A stretch of 64,000 nt of DNA from positions 1-64,000 of the forward strand of contig USHN01000005.1 of NCBI GenBank assembly GCA_900554515.1, written 5' to 3'. The DNA is from an uncultured Acidaminococcus sp. Lineage in GTDB: Bacteria; Bacillota; Negativicutes; Acidaminococcales; Acidaminococcaceae. The position numbers and the translations under genes are program-made. The notes under the pieces are model-generated. The model saw only the letters and a list, made by a program, of their open reading frames with translations, did no database searches and was not told where the DNA came from. This document shows, one piece after another, positions 48,931 to 58,055 of this stretch (position 1 is its first letter; each line of letters opens with the position of its first letter).

Positions 48931-49731
48931 ATGCAGGCAGACTATGGCAACTGGATCACGGGAAAACAAGTAAAAAATTATGGCATACGTATGGGGTGCA
49001 GTGCGGCTTTGATGCTGCTTCTGGGCTTTTGGGGCATGGGCATGAGCACTACGCTGCGGCTTATCATTATCTTTTTTACGGCCATGGCAACGGCGTTCTT
49101 TTTTCAGCGTTTCCAAGTGGAACGGGCCCGGTTTCAGGCCTTTGCATTTAACGGGCCCCATTCCGTCTCCCGGCGCATCGTGGATAAAATCGCAGAAGCC
49201 GTGCAGTTGCCCGATCATGCCAAAGTCCTGGAAGTAGGGTGCGGCCGCGGGGCACTGGCGCTGGCGGTGGCAAAAAGGAATCCTACGGCCATGGTGATCG
49301 GAATCGATCCCTATGATCCCAAGGCGGATCCGGAAAATACAAAGGAAGCCGCTGAGGTAAATGCCAAGGCAGAAGGGATAAAAAGAGTGGTTTTTTTGTA
49401 CGGAAACGCCCTCAAGGTAGAATTCCCGGATGCTACGTTTGATTTTCTACTGAGCAATTACGTCTATTCCCAAGTTCCTGTGGAGGATCGGCTGAGCCTT
49501 TTAGTGGAAAGCTTCCGCACTCTTAAAAAGGGCGGGCGGTTTTTGATCCATGATATTTTTGCGCCTGGCGTATATGGTGGGGACAGGGAATTTCTCCTGC
49601 GTCAGCTGCAAAAACTCGGGGACGTGGAAGGAGAGTTCTTTCCTACAGATGACGGCAAATTTATGACAGCGGCGGAAGCCAAAAAGCTGGACCTGACAGG
49701 CAGCGCCCTGCTCATCGGGCGAAAAAAATAA
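48931..49731 (+). CDS. Membrane-anchored SAM-dependent methyltransferase
   Basis: 266 residues. Two N-terminal membrane helices (about 20-37 and 42-60) precede a class I methyltransferase domain: VLEVGCGRGALALAVA (motif I), GIDPYDP (motif II), DFLLSNYVYSQV and LKKGGRFLIHDI. The soluble part should face the cytoplasm. Substrate unknown; a membrane lipid or quinone is possible, given the anchor. AAGGACG is the only ribosome-site candidate, with a long spacing to ATG 48931. Confidence 0.78.
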   Translation: MQADYGNWITGKQVKNYGIRMGCSAALMLLLGFWGMGMSTTLRLIIIFFTAMATAFFFQRFQVERARFQAFAFNGPHSVSRRIVDKIAEAVQLPDHAKVLEVGCGRGALALAVAKRNPTAMVIGIDPYDPKADPENTKEAAEVNAKAEGIKRVVFLYGNALKVEFPDATFDFLLSNYVYSQVPVEDRLSLLVESFRTLKKGGRFLIHDIFAPGVYGGDREFLLRQLQKLGDVEGEFFPTDDGKFMTAAEAKKLDLTGSALLIGRKK

Positions 49732-49740
49732 GAGGAGTCT

Positions 49741-51099
49741 ATGGCAACTGTACATCACTTTACCGAAGGAAAAATTTTACAGCCGTTGATCCGCTTTGCA
49801 CTCCCTGTATTAGCCGCACTGTTTTTGCAGGCCGTCTATGGGGCCGTGGACCTGTTGGTGGTAGGGCATTTTTCTGATGCGGCACAGGTTTCTGCCGTTT
49901 CTACCGGCAGCCAGCTGCTTATGACCGTAACCAATCTGGTGGCTGCCATGTCCATGGGGTGTACGGTGGTATTGGGGCAGCAGATCGGAAAAAAAGAAGA
50001 GATAAAGGCGGGAGAAACCGTAGGCGCGACCATGGCACTGTTTACTGTGGGAGGAATGCTGCTCGCCGTATTCATGGCCGTTTTTGCGCCGCAGCTTTCT
50101 GGCTGGCTGCAGGCACCGCCGGAAGCCTTGGAAGCTACCATAAGTTATATCCGGATTTGCGGAGCCGGGATGCTGGTAGTGGTAGCATACAATTTAATTT
50201 CCTGCGTGTTTCGCGGGATAGGGGACTCCATGACACCGCTGTTTGCGGTTATGGTCGCCTGCGTGGGCAATGTATTCGGGGACTTGGCACTGGTAGCGGG
50301 CTTTCATCTGGGCGCGGCGGGGGCTGCGTTGGCAACCGTTATGGCACAGGCCCTTAGCGTGGTTCTGAGCCTTATGGTCATCCGGACAAAGACGCTGCCG
50401 TTTTCTTTTTCTGTGCGGAAAAATTTCCGCTGGCATAAGAAACTTATCCGGCAGATTGTGGGCATTGGGGTTCCCATTGCGATTCAGGATTTCATGGTCA
50501 GCTTGTCTTTTTTGATTATTATGGCGATCGTTAATACGCTGGGTGTGGTGGCATCTGCCGGCGTGGGGGTCGCGGAAAAAGTATGCGGCTTTATCATGCT
50601 TTGCCCCTCGGCGTTTATACAGTCTTTAGCGGCCTTTGTGGCACAAAATTATGGCGCCGGCAAAATGGAACGGGCTGCCCGGGCCCTGCGGTATGCCATT
50701 TTGATTGCTGTCAGCCTGGGCTGCTTTATGAGCTACGGGGCGTGGTTTCACGGGGATGCTTTGTCCGGTCTTTTTTCACAAAACAGCCGAATTATTGAAG
50801 CGTCCTGGGATTATCTGCGGGCTTATGCCATTGACTGTATTCTCACCCCTGTGTTCTTCTGTTTCATCGGGTTTTACAACGGCATGGGCCAAACCCGTTT
50901 TGTGATGCTGCAGGGAATTTTGTCCGCCTTTTTGGTGCGGGTGCCGGTGAGCTATGCCATGAGTTTGTGGCAGCCGGTTTCCTTGTTCCATATAGGCCTG
51001 GCAACGCCTTTATCTTCTCTGCTGCAGATTGGGCTGGCATTTTGGTTCTACCGCTACTTGCAAAGAAAGAGATGCCGGGGATTCTTAAAAACTGCTTGA
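49741..51099 (+). CDS. MATE-family multidrug/metabolite exporter
   Basis: 452 residues, 12 hydrophobic segments in two related halves. N-terminal EGKILQPLIRFALPVLAALFLQAVYGAVDLLVVGHFSDAA is the MATE signature, repeated loosely in the second half (IGVPIAIQDFMVSLSFLIIMAIVNTLG). Sodium- or proton-driven efflux of cationic compounds; substrate unknown. It starts nine bases after the methyltransferase gene, so the pair may be co-expressed. Its stop codon overlaps the -35 of the tRNA promoter. Confidence 0.9.
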   Translation: MATVHHFTEGKILQPLIRFALPVLAALFLQAVYGAVDLLVVGHFSDAAQVSAVSTGSQLLMTVTNLVAAMSMGCTVVLGQQIGKKEEIKAGETVGATMALFTVGGMLLAVFMAVFAPQLSGWLQAPPEALEATISYIRICGAGMLVVVAYNLISCVFRGIGDSMTPLFAVMVACVGNVFGDLALVAGFHLGAAGAALATVMAQALSVVLSLMVIRTKTLPFSFSVRKNFRWHKKLIRQIVGIGVPIAIQDFMVSLSFLIIMAIVNTLGVVASAGVGVAEKVCGFIMLCPSAFIQSLAAFVAQNYGAGKMERAARALRYAILIAVSLGCFMSYGAWFHGDALSGLFSQNSRIIEASWDYLRAYAIDCILTPVFFCFIGFYNGMGQTRFVMLQGILSAFLVRVPVSYAMSLWQPVSLFHIGLATPLSSLLQIGLAFWFYRYLQRKRCRGFLKTA

Positions 51100-51124
51100 C
51101 AAAGCATATTTTTTTGTGTATGAT
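51096..51124 (+). promoter_or_regulatory. tRNA-Ser promoter
   Basis: -35 TTGACA (51096-51101) overlaps the MATE stop codon; 17-bp spacer; -10 TATGAT (51119-51124). Confidence 0.65.
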
Positions 51125-51145
51125 AAACAAGTCAGCCGGTTCTAT

Positions 51146-51236
51146 GGAGTGGTACTCAAGTGGCTGAAGAGGACGGTTTGCTAAATCGTTAGGGGGGTTA
51201 CACCTCGCGAGAGTTCAAATCTCTCCCACTCCGCCA
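51146..51236 (+). tRNA. tRNA-Ser (anticodon GCU)
   Basis: 91 bases including encoded CCA. Acceptor arms GGAGTGG (51146-51152)/CCACTCC (51226-51232), discriminator G, long variable arm typical of class II tRNA, T-arm GAGAGTTCAAATCTCTC, and anticodon loop TTTGCTAAA, giving GCU for AGC/AGU serine codons. Confidence 0.95.
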
Positions 51237-51248
51237 TTTAACATTTAG

Positions 51249-51274
51249 GCTCGTCCTGTGGGACGGGCTTTTTT
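51249..51274 (+). terminator. tRNA-Ser terminator
   Basis: GCTCGTCC pairs with GGACGGGC (one G-T), then TTTTTT. Confidence 0.85.
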
Positions 51275-51390
51275 ATTACAAGAAATAGCATATGGGGAAG
51301 GCAGGTTAGACGGGTTTTCCTACAGAGGATTTTGTCTTGCACAAACGACAGATTTCCACCATACTATAGAGGAACAGGAAGGAGACGGTG

Positions 51391-51570
51391 ATGAGAACGA
51401 AACTTGTTTTGGCCGGATTACTCTTTTTCGTGATTGTAGGCAATGTAACCGGAGGCTGGACTCCCATGGGTAGCTGTGCTGCCGTTTTAGGCGGGGTAGC
51501 CTTGGGCCTGGAATTTGTCAAGGACCGGGATAAGAAATCTACTAAAAAAGGCCGCACCAAAGGAGAATAA
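51391..51570 (+). CDS. Small hydrophobic protein of unknown function (59 residues)
   Basis: MRTKLVLAGLLFFVIVGNV, a second hydrophobic stretch (MGSCAAVLGGVALGLEFV) and the basic tail KDRDKKSTKKGRTKGE: two membrane helices with a positive C-terminus. GGAAGGAG precedes ATG 51391. It ends four bases before the yaaO-like gene, sharing its transcript. I do not recognise a family. Confidence 0.7.
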   Translation: MRTKLVLAGLLFFVIVGNVTGGWTPMGSCAAVLGGVALGLEFVKDRDKKSTKKGRTKGE

Positions 51571-51573
51571 ACC

Positions 51574-53019
51574 GTGACAGACAATAAACCACTGCTTTCT
51601 GCCGTGGAAAAGTACCGGCAGCAGCACGTGTATCCCCTCCATACGCCCGGGCATAAAGGGGGGCGTGGTGCGGATAACGACCTCCGGCATCTTGTGGGAG
51701 GCGTGGCACTTCAAAGTGATGTCTCCTTGATGGCGGAGCTGGATGATCTGCATCATCCATCAGGCTGTATCCAGGAGACAGAAAAACTGGCGGCCCGTCT
51801 CTACGGATCTGACCGGTGCTTTTTGGGTGTCAATGGCACCACAGGGCTGATCCACAGTATGTTGCTGGGGGCCCTGCGGCCGGGAGATAAAATCATTCTT
51901 CCCCGTAACTGCCATCGCAGCGTACTAGGCGGATTGATTTTAGGCGGATTGGTGCCTGTATATTTGCAGCCGCCCTATGACGATGCCTGGCATATGGTTT
52001 TACAGATTACTCCGGAACAGGTGGAACAAGCTTTCCGGGAGCATCCGGACAGTAAGGCTGTGTTTCTGACCACGCCGGATTATTTTGGCCTGGCAGCAGA
52101 TACTAAAAAAATTGCAGAAATTGCCCATGGGCACGGTGCGATACTGTTAGTGGACGAAGCCCACGGGCCTCATCTGGGATTTTCTGAGAAACTGCCACCT
52201 TCTGCCATGGCCTGCGGGGCGGATGCGGCGGCCCAAAGCACGCATAAAATTCTGGGAGCTATGACCCAGTGCAGCTTGCTGCAGGTCAGCTATAAACGGC
52301 TGCGTCCGGAAATGATGGAAGCTGCGGCAAGCCTTATGGCGACTACAAGCCCCAATTATCTCTTAATGGAATCTTTGGATGGGGCACGTGCCCAGCTGGC
52401 GGCGTGTGGTAAAATGATGGCAGAAGCCTCTATCCGGGCCGCGCAGCGGCTGCGAAAAGCGCTGTATACCATTCCCGGTCTGCCCGTTCTGGACCAAGAA
52501 CTGATTGGAAAGGGCGGCGTTGTGGCTATGGACCCAGGGAAAGTGACCATCCGTGTCAGCGCTTTGGGTGTGACAGGGCCGGAAGCGGCGGATGCCTTGC
52601 GGCAAGCGGGCGTTGCAGTGGAACTGGTGGACGAGGAACATGTTTTGTTTCTTGTTACCTATGCAGATGAAAATCCGGAATTTCCTGCTGTGATCAAAAA
52701 AATTGTTGATACCTTGCAGAAGATTCGTAAACCAGAGCATATCATTTTACCGGCAGAGCCTGTAAATAGGCTGCCTGAGCGTGTGCTCCTGCCGCGGGAA
52801 GCGTTTTTTGCAACGCATCATCCGGTGGCTTTTTCGGAGACGGCAGGAAAAATCGCAGGGGAGAGCATTAGTTTTTACCCGCCCGGGATTCCCGTTGTGA
52901 TGCCTGGCGAGAAAATTTCGACGCAGCTGCTTTCTTATTGTGAAGCGATGCGACAACGAGGGCTGATTGTCAGTGGTCCGAAGGATCCCTCACTGAAGCA
53001 GATTGAGGTTATAGTATGA
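51574..53019 (+). CDS. Orn/Lys/Arg decarboxylase family PLP enzyme (YaaO-like)
   Basis: 481 residues, fold-type I PLP enzyme. HTPGHKGG at the N-terminus, VNGTTGLIHSM, LVDEAHGPHLGF and STHKILGAMTQ (Schiff-base Lys) are standard for this group; the C-terminal domain with TLRLPPGIP-like YPPGIPVVMPGE is present. It belongs to the short form lacking the wing domain, as Bacillus YaaO/SpeA do. Arginine, lysine or ornithine cannot be distinguished. AAAGGAGA selects GTG 51574. First major gene of the tmk-holB-ricT cluster, the same order as in Bacillus. Confidence 0.88.
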   Translation: MTDNKPLLSAVEKYRQQHVYPLHTPGHKGGRGADNDLRHLVGGVALQSDVSLMAELDDLHHPSGCIQETEKLAARLYGSDRCFLGVNGTTGLIHSMLLGALRPGDKIILPRNCHRSVLGGLILGGLVPVYLQPPYDDAWHMVLQITPEQVEQAFREHPDSKAVFLTTPDYFGLAADTKKIAEIAHGHGAILLVDEAHGPHLGFSEKLPPSAMACGADAAAQSTHKILGAMTQCSLLQVSYKRLRPEMMEAAASLMATTSPNYLLMESLDGARAQLAACGKMMAEASIRAAQRLRKALYTIPGLPVLDQELIGKGGVVAMDPGKVTIRVSALGVTGPEAADALRQAGVAVELVDEEHVLFLVTYADENPEFPAVIKKIVDTLQKIRKPEHIILPAEPVNRLPERVLLPREAFFATHHPVAFSETAGKIAGESISFYPPGIPVVMPGEKISTQLLSYCEAMRQRGLIVSGPKDPSLKQIEVIV

Positions 53020-53636
53020 GCAAAAAAGGACTGTTTTTAACGCTGGAAGGGCCGGATGGTGGTGGCAAGACCACCCAGGCAGAGAAAATTTCCCAATGGT
53101 TCCAACTGTATGGCAGGGAAACCATTGTGACACGGGAACCAGGCGGTACGGAGCTGGCTGAGCAGCTACGGGAATTTGCCCTGGATCCGGATCGCTCCCT
53201 GTCCCCGAAAACGGAAGCGCTGCTGCAGCTGTCCGCCCGGGCAGATCATGTGGATCAGGTGATTCGTCCTGCGTTATCGGCTGGTAAAGTGGTGATTTGC
53301 GACCGGTTCAGTGATTCCACACTGGTCTACCAAGGCGTGTTAGGCGGTCTGGATCTTTCTGAGCTGCGCCAATTGGGGAACTTTGCAACGGATCATCTGG
53401 TGCCGGATCTGACCATCCTTCTGGATGGGGACCCGGAAGCCTTATTGCTGCGCCGCAGGGCCCGGGGGGCGGTGGATAAATTTGAACTGGCCGGGCTGGA
53501 TTTTCAGCATAAAGTACGGCAGGGCTATTTGGCACTGGCCAAAGAAGAACCGGAACGGTTTTTGGTGGTGGATGCCTTGCAGAATATGGCAGTCATTACG
53601 GCAGAGATTGTAAAACAGCTGGAACGCTATAAATAA
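53016..53636 (+). CDS. tmk: Thymidylate kinase
   Basis: 206 residues. Phosphorylates dTMP for DNA synthesis. P-loop LEGPDGGGKTTQ, REPGGTELAE (dTMP-binding), CDRFSDSTLVYQG and the LID segment RRRARGAVDKFE are visible; the LID-type arginines suggest the class with basic residues in the LID. ATG 53016 overlaps the previous stop by four bases. Confidence 0.95.
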   Translation: MSKKGLFLTLEGPDGGGKTTQAEKISQWFQLYGRETIVTREPGGTELAEQLREFALDPDRSLSPKTEALLQLSARADHVDQVIRPALSAGKVVICDRFSDSTLVYQGVLGGLDLSELRQLGNFATDHLVPDLTILLDGDPEALLLRRRARGAVDKFELAGLDFQHKVRQGYLALAKEEPERFLVVDALQNMAVITAEIVKQLERYK

Positions 53637-53649
53637 GAAAGGGCAGGCT

Positions 53650-54690
53650 ATGTGGGACGGGATCATCGGACACCAGGAGAATAAGGCGTTTTTGGAGCAT
53701 ATGCTTCAGGGGCAGCGCAAAACCCCGTCCTTACTTTTTTACGGTCCGGAAGGCATCGGGAAAAAGAAAATAGCACAGCGCTTTGCCAAGGCGTTTTTAT
53801 GTCTTAGAGATCCTTTACACATGTGCTCGTGCGAAAGCTGCCGTGCCATGGAGCAGGGAGCCCATCCGGATTATTTGCAGGTGGAACCCCAGGGGGCTTT
53901 TATTGTGCTGTCCCAGATCCAGAACCTGGTGAAAGTGGCAGCAATGGCACCGGTGCTCAGCCCCTATAAAGTGTGCCTGATTGATCAGGCCGACAAGATG
54001 AATGAAGCGGCCCAGAACAGTCTTTTGAAACTACTGGAGGAGCCGCCTGCATATTGGTTATTTATTCTAGTAACCGATCATGTGGAACGGCTTTTGCCAA
54101 CGATTCGCAGCCGGGTCATTCAGCTGCATTTTGCACCGCTGACGAAAGCAGAAACCCAGGAAGTATTGGAACGCCTGCCTTCTCTGCCCAATGCAGCGCC
54201 GGGGGATGAAACCTGGCAGGCGTGGACGGCACAAAAAAAGATTTTGGCATCTCTCGCAGGGGGCAGCGTAGGAAAAGCCGTAGCTATGTTTCAGGCTAAT
54301 GCCCTGAAACTTAGAAAAGAACTTTTGGAAATACTGGGACACGTAGGGCAGGGGGATCTGCTGACGTTTATGGCAGGGATTCCGCTGGTACTTCGCAGCG
54401 AGCGGCAGGAAAGTCTTGTGATTCTTGAACTGCTTGCTCTGCTGCTGCGGGACGGGCTGGTTCTTAACACCCATCTGACGGTCCCTTTATATAATGAAGA
54501 CCTGCGGGGGAAACTGACCGCACTTTTTGCCAAGTGGCCAATAGAAGCACTCCGCAGTGCATTGGATATGCTGCAAGAAGCCCGGCAGGGTGTGGGTTCT
54601 TTTGTGAACCGGCGCCTGGTGCTGGAAGCTTTATTTTTACAGATCGGAAAGGAGGTGGCCCATGGTCACCATCGTGGGGGTCCGGTTTAA
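53650..54690 (+). CDS. holB: DNA polymerase III delta' subunit
   Basis: 346 residues, AAA+ clamp-loader subunit. GPEGIGKKK is a modified Walker A, and CSCESCRAMEQGAHPD carries the zinc-binding cysteines; LLKLLEEPP and PTIRSRV (sensor 1) follow. Located after tmk as in Bacillus and overlapping ricT by 29 bases. The yaaQ (darA) and yaaR genes that sit between tmk and holB in Bacillus are missing. Confidence 0.9.
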   Translation: MWDGIIGHQENKAFLEHMLQGQRKTPSLLFYGPEGIGKKKIAQRFAKAFLCLRDPLHMCSCESCRAMEQGAHPDYLQVEPQGAFIVLSQIQNLVKVAAMAPVLSPYKVCLIDQADKMNEAAQNSLLKLLEEPPAYWLFILVTDHVERLLPTIRSRVIQLHFAPLTKAETQEVLERLPSLPNAAPGDETWQAWTAQKKILASLAGGSVGKAVAMFQANALKLRKELLEILGHVGQGDLLTFMAGIPLVLRSERQESLVILELLALLLRDGLVLNTHLTVPLYNEDLRGKLTALFAKWPIEALRSALDMLQEARQGVGSFVNRRLVLEALFLQIGKEVAHGHHRGGPV

Positions 54691-55546
54691 ACGGGCCGGG
54701 AAAATTTATTATTTTATACCAGGAGACTATGCACTTGTCATCGGGGACCACGTCATTGTGGAAACTGCCCGGGGGATTGAATATGGAACCGTGGTTTTGG
54801 GTCCGAGGGAAATGGAAGAAAGCCAGGTCGTGCATCCCTTGAAAAATGTGGTGCGGAAAGCAACGGAAGCCGACGACCAGAAAGCGGCAGAAAACCGCCG
54901 GAAGGAAAAAGAAGCCTATGCCATTTGCGAGAAAAAAATTGCCGCCAGGAAGCTGCCCATGCACCTGGTCAACGTGGAATATACGTTTGACGTAGGAAAA
55001 ATCGTCTTTTATTTTACTGCAGATGGCCGGATTGACTTCCGGGAACTGGTAAAAGACCTGGCAGCTGTGTTCCGTACGCGGATTGAGCTGCGGCAGATCG
55101 GAGTGCGGGACGAGGCCAAGACCTTGGGCGGCATTGGCTGCTGCGGGCGGCCTTTGTGCTGCGCCAGCTTTTTGGAAGATTTTCAGCCTGTCTCTATTAA
55201 AATGGCTAAGGAACAAAATCTTTCCCTTAATCCTACCAAGATTTCCGGGATTTGCGGCCGTTTGTTGTGCTGCTTAAAATATGAAAGCGGGATGTATTGT
55301 GACCGCTGCCCCAAGAAAAAGAATCAGGAGCGGGAAAAACAGATTATCCCCAAACCTGGTATGAAAGTGGTTACCCCCAGCGGGGAAGGTATGGTTATGC
55401 GGATCAGCCGCCGGGAACAAATGGTGGCAGTGGAATTATCCCCGGGAAACCAGATTGAAGTGGGCTGGGATGAAATCGTGGAAGTGGTTTCCCAGGCTGA
55501 AAAGCCACAGCATCGTTCCAATCATCGGGGAGATAAACGTGGATAA
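54662..55546 (+). CDS. ricT: PSP1-domain protein RicT (YaaT)
   Basis: 294 residues. PSP1 domain with Cys-rich GGIGCCGRPLCCASFLED and CGRLLCCLKYE motifs, which in Bacillus help ligate iron-sulfur clusters in the RicAFT complex acting with RNase Y on mRNA maturation. KLPMHLVNVEYTFDVGKIVFYFTADGRIDFRELVKDLA is the conserved core. Tail is basic (HRSNHRGDKRG). Overlaps holB upstream and trmN downstream. Confidence 0.92.
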   Translation: MVTIVGVRFKRAGKIYYFIPGDYALVIGDHVIVETARGIEYGTVVLGPREMEESQVVHPLKNVVRKATEADDQKAAENRRKEKEAYAICEKKIAARKLPMHLVNVEYTFDVGKIVFYFTADGRIDFRELVKDLAAVFRTRIELRQIGVRDEAKTLGGIGCCGRPLCCASFLEDFQPVSIKMAKEQNLSLNPTKISGICGRLLCCLKYESGMYCDRCPKKKNQEREKQIIPKPGMKVVTPSGEGMVMRISRREQMVAVELSPGNQIEVGWDEIVEVVSQAEKPQHRSNHRGDKRG

Positions 55547-56258
55547 AACGCTGCGGTTGGACTGCCTGCCGGATGGAGTAACAAAAATCTGGCAGGACCC
55601 CACGGAATTTTGCTTTACCACCGATGCAGTATTTTTGGCAGCCTTTCCCCATGTGGTGAAAAATGCCAAAGTACTGGACCTGGGGTGCGGTACGGGGGCC
55701 GTGAGCCTTTTGGTTCAGCAGCGGGGGGCCGGCCATGTGCTGGGCATTGACAATAATCCCCGGATGGTGGCACTGCTACAGAAAAGCATAAAAAGTAACG
55801 GACTTACTCAGACGATGGAGGCAAAGCAAATGGATGTGCGGGCGCTCCCGCAGCTTTTTACCAGTGAAACCATGGATCTGGTGCTGGCCAATCCTCCCTA
55901 CCGGATAGGGGGACGAAAACGCAGAAATGGAATGGCAGCCTGTCACGAAACAGATACCACACTGGAAGATTTTTTTCGGGCGGCGTCCTATGCACTGAAA
56001 ACCAAAGGACGTTTTGCTCTGGTGCAGCTGCCGGAGCGGTTTACGGAAGCGGTGCTTTTAGGTGCCAAGTACCATTTGGAATTGAAAAAACTCCAGTGGG
56101 TGCATGCCAAAGTGGAACGACCGGCCTGGATCTTTCTGGCGGAATTTGTGAAAGGGGGGCACCCCGGACTGACGGTGCTGCCTCCTCTTGTTATGTATAC
56201 GCCTGGTGGCGGCTATACCCGGGATACCTTGACGTATTACGGGAAAAATGAGGCATGA
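55539..56258 (+). CDS. trmN6: tRNA1(Val) (adenine37-N6)-methyltransferase family protein
   Basis: 239 residues. Class I methyltransferase with VLDLGCGTGAVSLLV, IDNNPRMV and the N6-adenine/amino-methyltransferase motif ANPPYRIGG. N-terminal RLDCLPDGVTKIWQDPTEFCFTTDAVFLAAF is typical of TrmN6/YabB. Overlaps ricT (GTG 55539, GGGGAGA upstream) and shares ATGA with rsmI. The substrate tRNA is assigned by family and synteny. Confidence 0.88.
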   Translation: MDKTLRLDCLPDGVTKIWQDPTEFCFTTDAVFLAAFPHVVKNAKVLDLGCGTGAVSLLVQQRGAGHVLGIDNNPRMVALLQKSIKSNGLTQTMEAKQMDVRALPQLFTSETMDLVLANPPYRIGGRKRRNGMAACHETDTTLEDFFRAASYALKTKGRFALVQLPERFTEAVLLGAKYHLELKKLQWVHAKVERPAWIFLAEFVKGGHPGLTVLPPLVMYTPGGGYTRDTLTYYGKNEA

Positions 56259-57142
56259 TCATGGAAGCAAAAAAAGGCATTTTGTATTTGGGTGCCACGC
56301 CTATCGGCAATCTGGAGGATATGACATTTCGGGCTGTGCGGATGCTTAAGGAAGCGGACCTGATTGCGGCAGAAGATACCCGGCATACGAGGCAGCTGCT
56401 GAACCATTTTGAGATTCATGGCAAACCGATGCTGAGCTATCATGAAAACAACAAAGAAAAAGCGGGACCAGTTTTGCTGCAGGCACTGGAAGAAGGGAAA
56501 AACGTGGTGCTTGTCAGTGACGCCGGGTTTCCTGGTATTTCAGATCCGGGGGAAGCGGCCGCTAAAGACGCCATTGCCCACGGATTTTTGGTAGTCCCCA
56601 TACCGGGAGCAAATGCGGCCTTGACGGCATTAGTGGCTTCCGGACTTGGAACCACTCCATTTTTCTTTGGTGGTTTTTTGCCTAAGACAAAAAAGAAGCG
56701 GATAGAGCAGCTGGAAGCATGGAAAACCATTCCGGCGACTCTTATCCTCTATGAAGCACCCCATCGCATCCGGGAAGTGTTACAGGATATTAAAGATGTG
56801 TGGGGCGATCGGGATATGGCCATGTGCCGGGAACTGACCAAGATTCACGAGGAATTTTTCAGAGGCAGCATTGCAGAAGTAAGACAGCATTTGGAAGAAA
56901 GTCTGCCCCGGGGAGAATTTGTATTGGTGATTGCACCGGAAAAGGCAGAACCAGCAGCGCTTACAGAAGATCCGCTGGTCGTTGTGAAACAGTTAGTGGC
57001 AAACGGGATGGATAAAAAAGAGGCCCTTGCCCAAACGGCTAAACAGTATAAAGTCCCCAAACGGGAGTTATATAACAGACTGGTGCGGGAAAAGGCGGCA
57101 CAAGGAGAATACGATGGAAAAGTGGCTGGCAGTCAGCATTAA
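56255..57142 (+). CDS. rsmI: 16S rRNA (cytidine1402-2'-O)-methyltransferase
   Basis: 295 residues, tetrapyrrole-methylase fold. GILYLGATPIGNLEDMTFRAVRML, AAEDTRHTRQLL, VSDAGFPGISDPG, VVPIPGANAALTALVASGL and LYEAPHRI are the family blocks. Modifies C1402 in the 30S P-site. It starts by ATGA overlap with trmN6 and ends 29 bases past the start of prmA. Confidence 0.94.
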   Translation: MIMEAKKGILYLGATPIGNLEDMTFRAVRMLKEADLIAAEDTRHTRQLLNHFEIHGKPMLSYHENNKEKAGPVLLQALEEGKNVVLVSDAGFPGISDPGEAAAKDAIAHGFLVVPIPGANAALTALVASGLGTTPFFFGGFLPKTKKKRIEQLEAWKTIPATLILYEAPHRIREVLQDIKDVWGDRDMAMCRELTKIHEEFFRGSIAEVRQHLEESLPRGEFVLVIAPEKAEPAALTEDPLVVVKQLVANGMDKKEALAQTAKQYKVPKRELYNRLVREKAAQGEYDGKVAGSQH

Positions 57143-58055
57143 AATTACACATGCAGCCGTAGAAGCGGTGGCGGACCTGTTAGAGGATGTGGGGGCCCGC
57201 AACGGGGTCGTGATTGAAGATCCCCAGCTTTTAAATGACCTGCGGCAAAGTGATACCTGGGAATTGTGCGATATCCCGGAACAGGAAAATCCAGAGGTGG
57301 TGACGGTAACGGCCTACTATCCGGAAAGTGGGGAATTGCAGGGAAAACTGGATCGCATAGAGCAGGGCTTGGATACCATTGCCCAGCGCATTGGAGAGTT
57401 CCGCTTTGGACCCACGCTTTTTCAAACCATCAGCGAGAAAGATTGGGCAAACCAGTGGAAACAATTCTTCCATACTACGCACGTGGGAAAGAAGATTGTG
57501 ATTAACCCCTCCTGGGAGAACTATACCCCCCGGCAAGGGGAAAAAGTTATCGTCCTGGACCCGGGGATGGCTTTTGGTACCGGGACCCATGCTACTACCA
57601 GTATGTGCATTCAGCGCCTGGAGGAATTGGTGGTGCCGGATATGGTTGTCTTTGACGTGGGAACTGGCAGCGGGATCCTGGCTATGACGGCGGCACTTTT
57701 GGGAGCCCGGCAGGTGCACGCTGTGGATATTGATGCCAAGGCAGTGGACGTCGCCCGGGAGAACATTGCGCAAAATCACCTGGATGGCACCATCACAGTA
57801 AGCCAGGGCAATCTACTGGATGCAACGGACGGAAAAGCAGACCTTATCGTGGCCAATATCATTGCGGCCGTTATTGTTGCGGTGATGCCAGAAGTGGTGG
57901 CTAAGTTAAACGATCACGGGCGTTTTTTGGCCAGTGGGATCATAGAAGAGCGGCTGCCGGAAGTGGAAGCAGCTGCAGCAAAACAAGGCCTGCAGATTTT
58001 GGATGTACACCGCAAAGCAGGATGGTGTGCTGTGACCATGGGAAGGACAAAGTGA
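57114..58055 (+). CDS. prmA: Ribosomal protein L11 methyltransferase
   Basis: 313 residues. N-terminal substrate domain, then a class I methyltransferase with DPGMAFGTGTHATT, VFDVGTGSGILAMTAALLGA, AVDIDAKAV and LIVANIIAAVI. AAGGAGAA selects ATG 57114, inside the end of rsmI. Followed by rsmE through a TGATG overlap, the common prmA-rsmE pair. Confidence 0.93.
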   Translation: MEKWLAVSIKITHAAVEAVADLLEDVGARNGVVIEDPQLLNDLRQSDTWELCDIPEQENPEVVTVTAYYPESGELQGKLDRIEQGLDTIAQRIGEFRFGPTLFQTISEKDWANQWKQFFHTTHVGKKIVINPSWENYTPRQGEKVIVLDPGMAFGTGTHATTSMCIQRLEELVVPDMVVFDVGTGSGILAMTAALLGARQVHAVDIDAKAVDVARENIAQNHLDGTITVSQGNLLDATDGKADLIVANIIAAVIVAVMPEVVAKLNDHGRFLASGIIEERLPEVEAAAAKQGLQILDVHRKAGWCAVTMGRTK

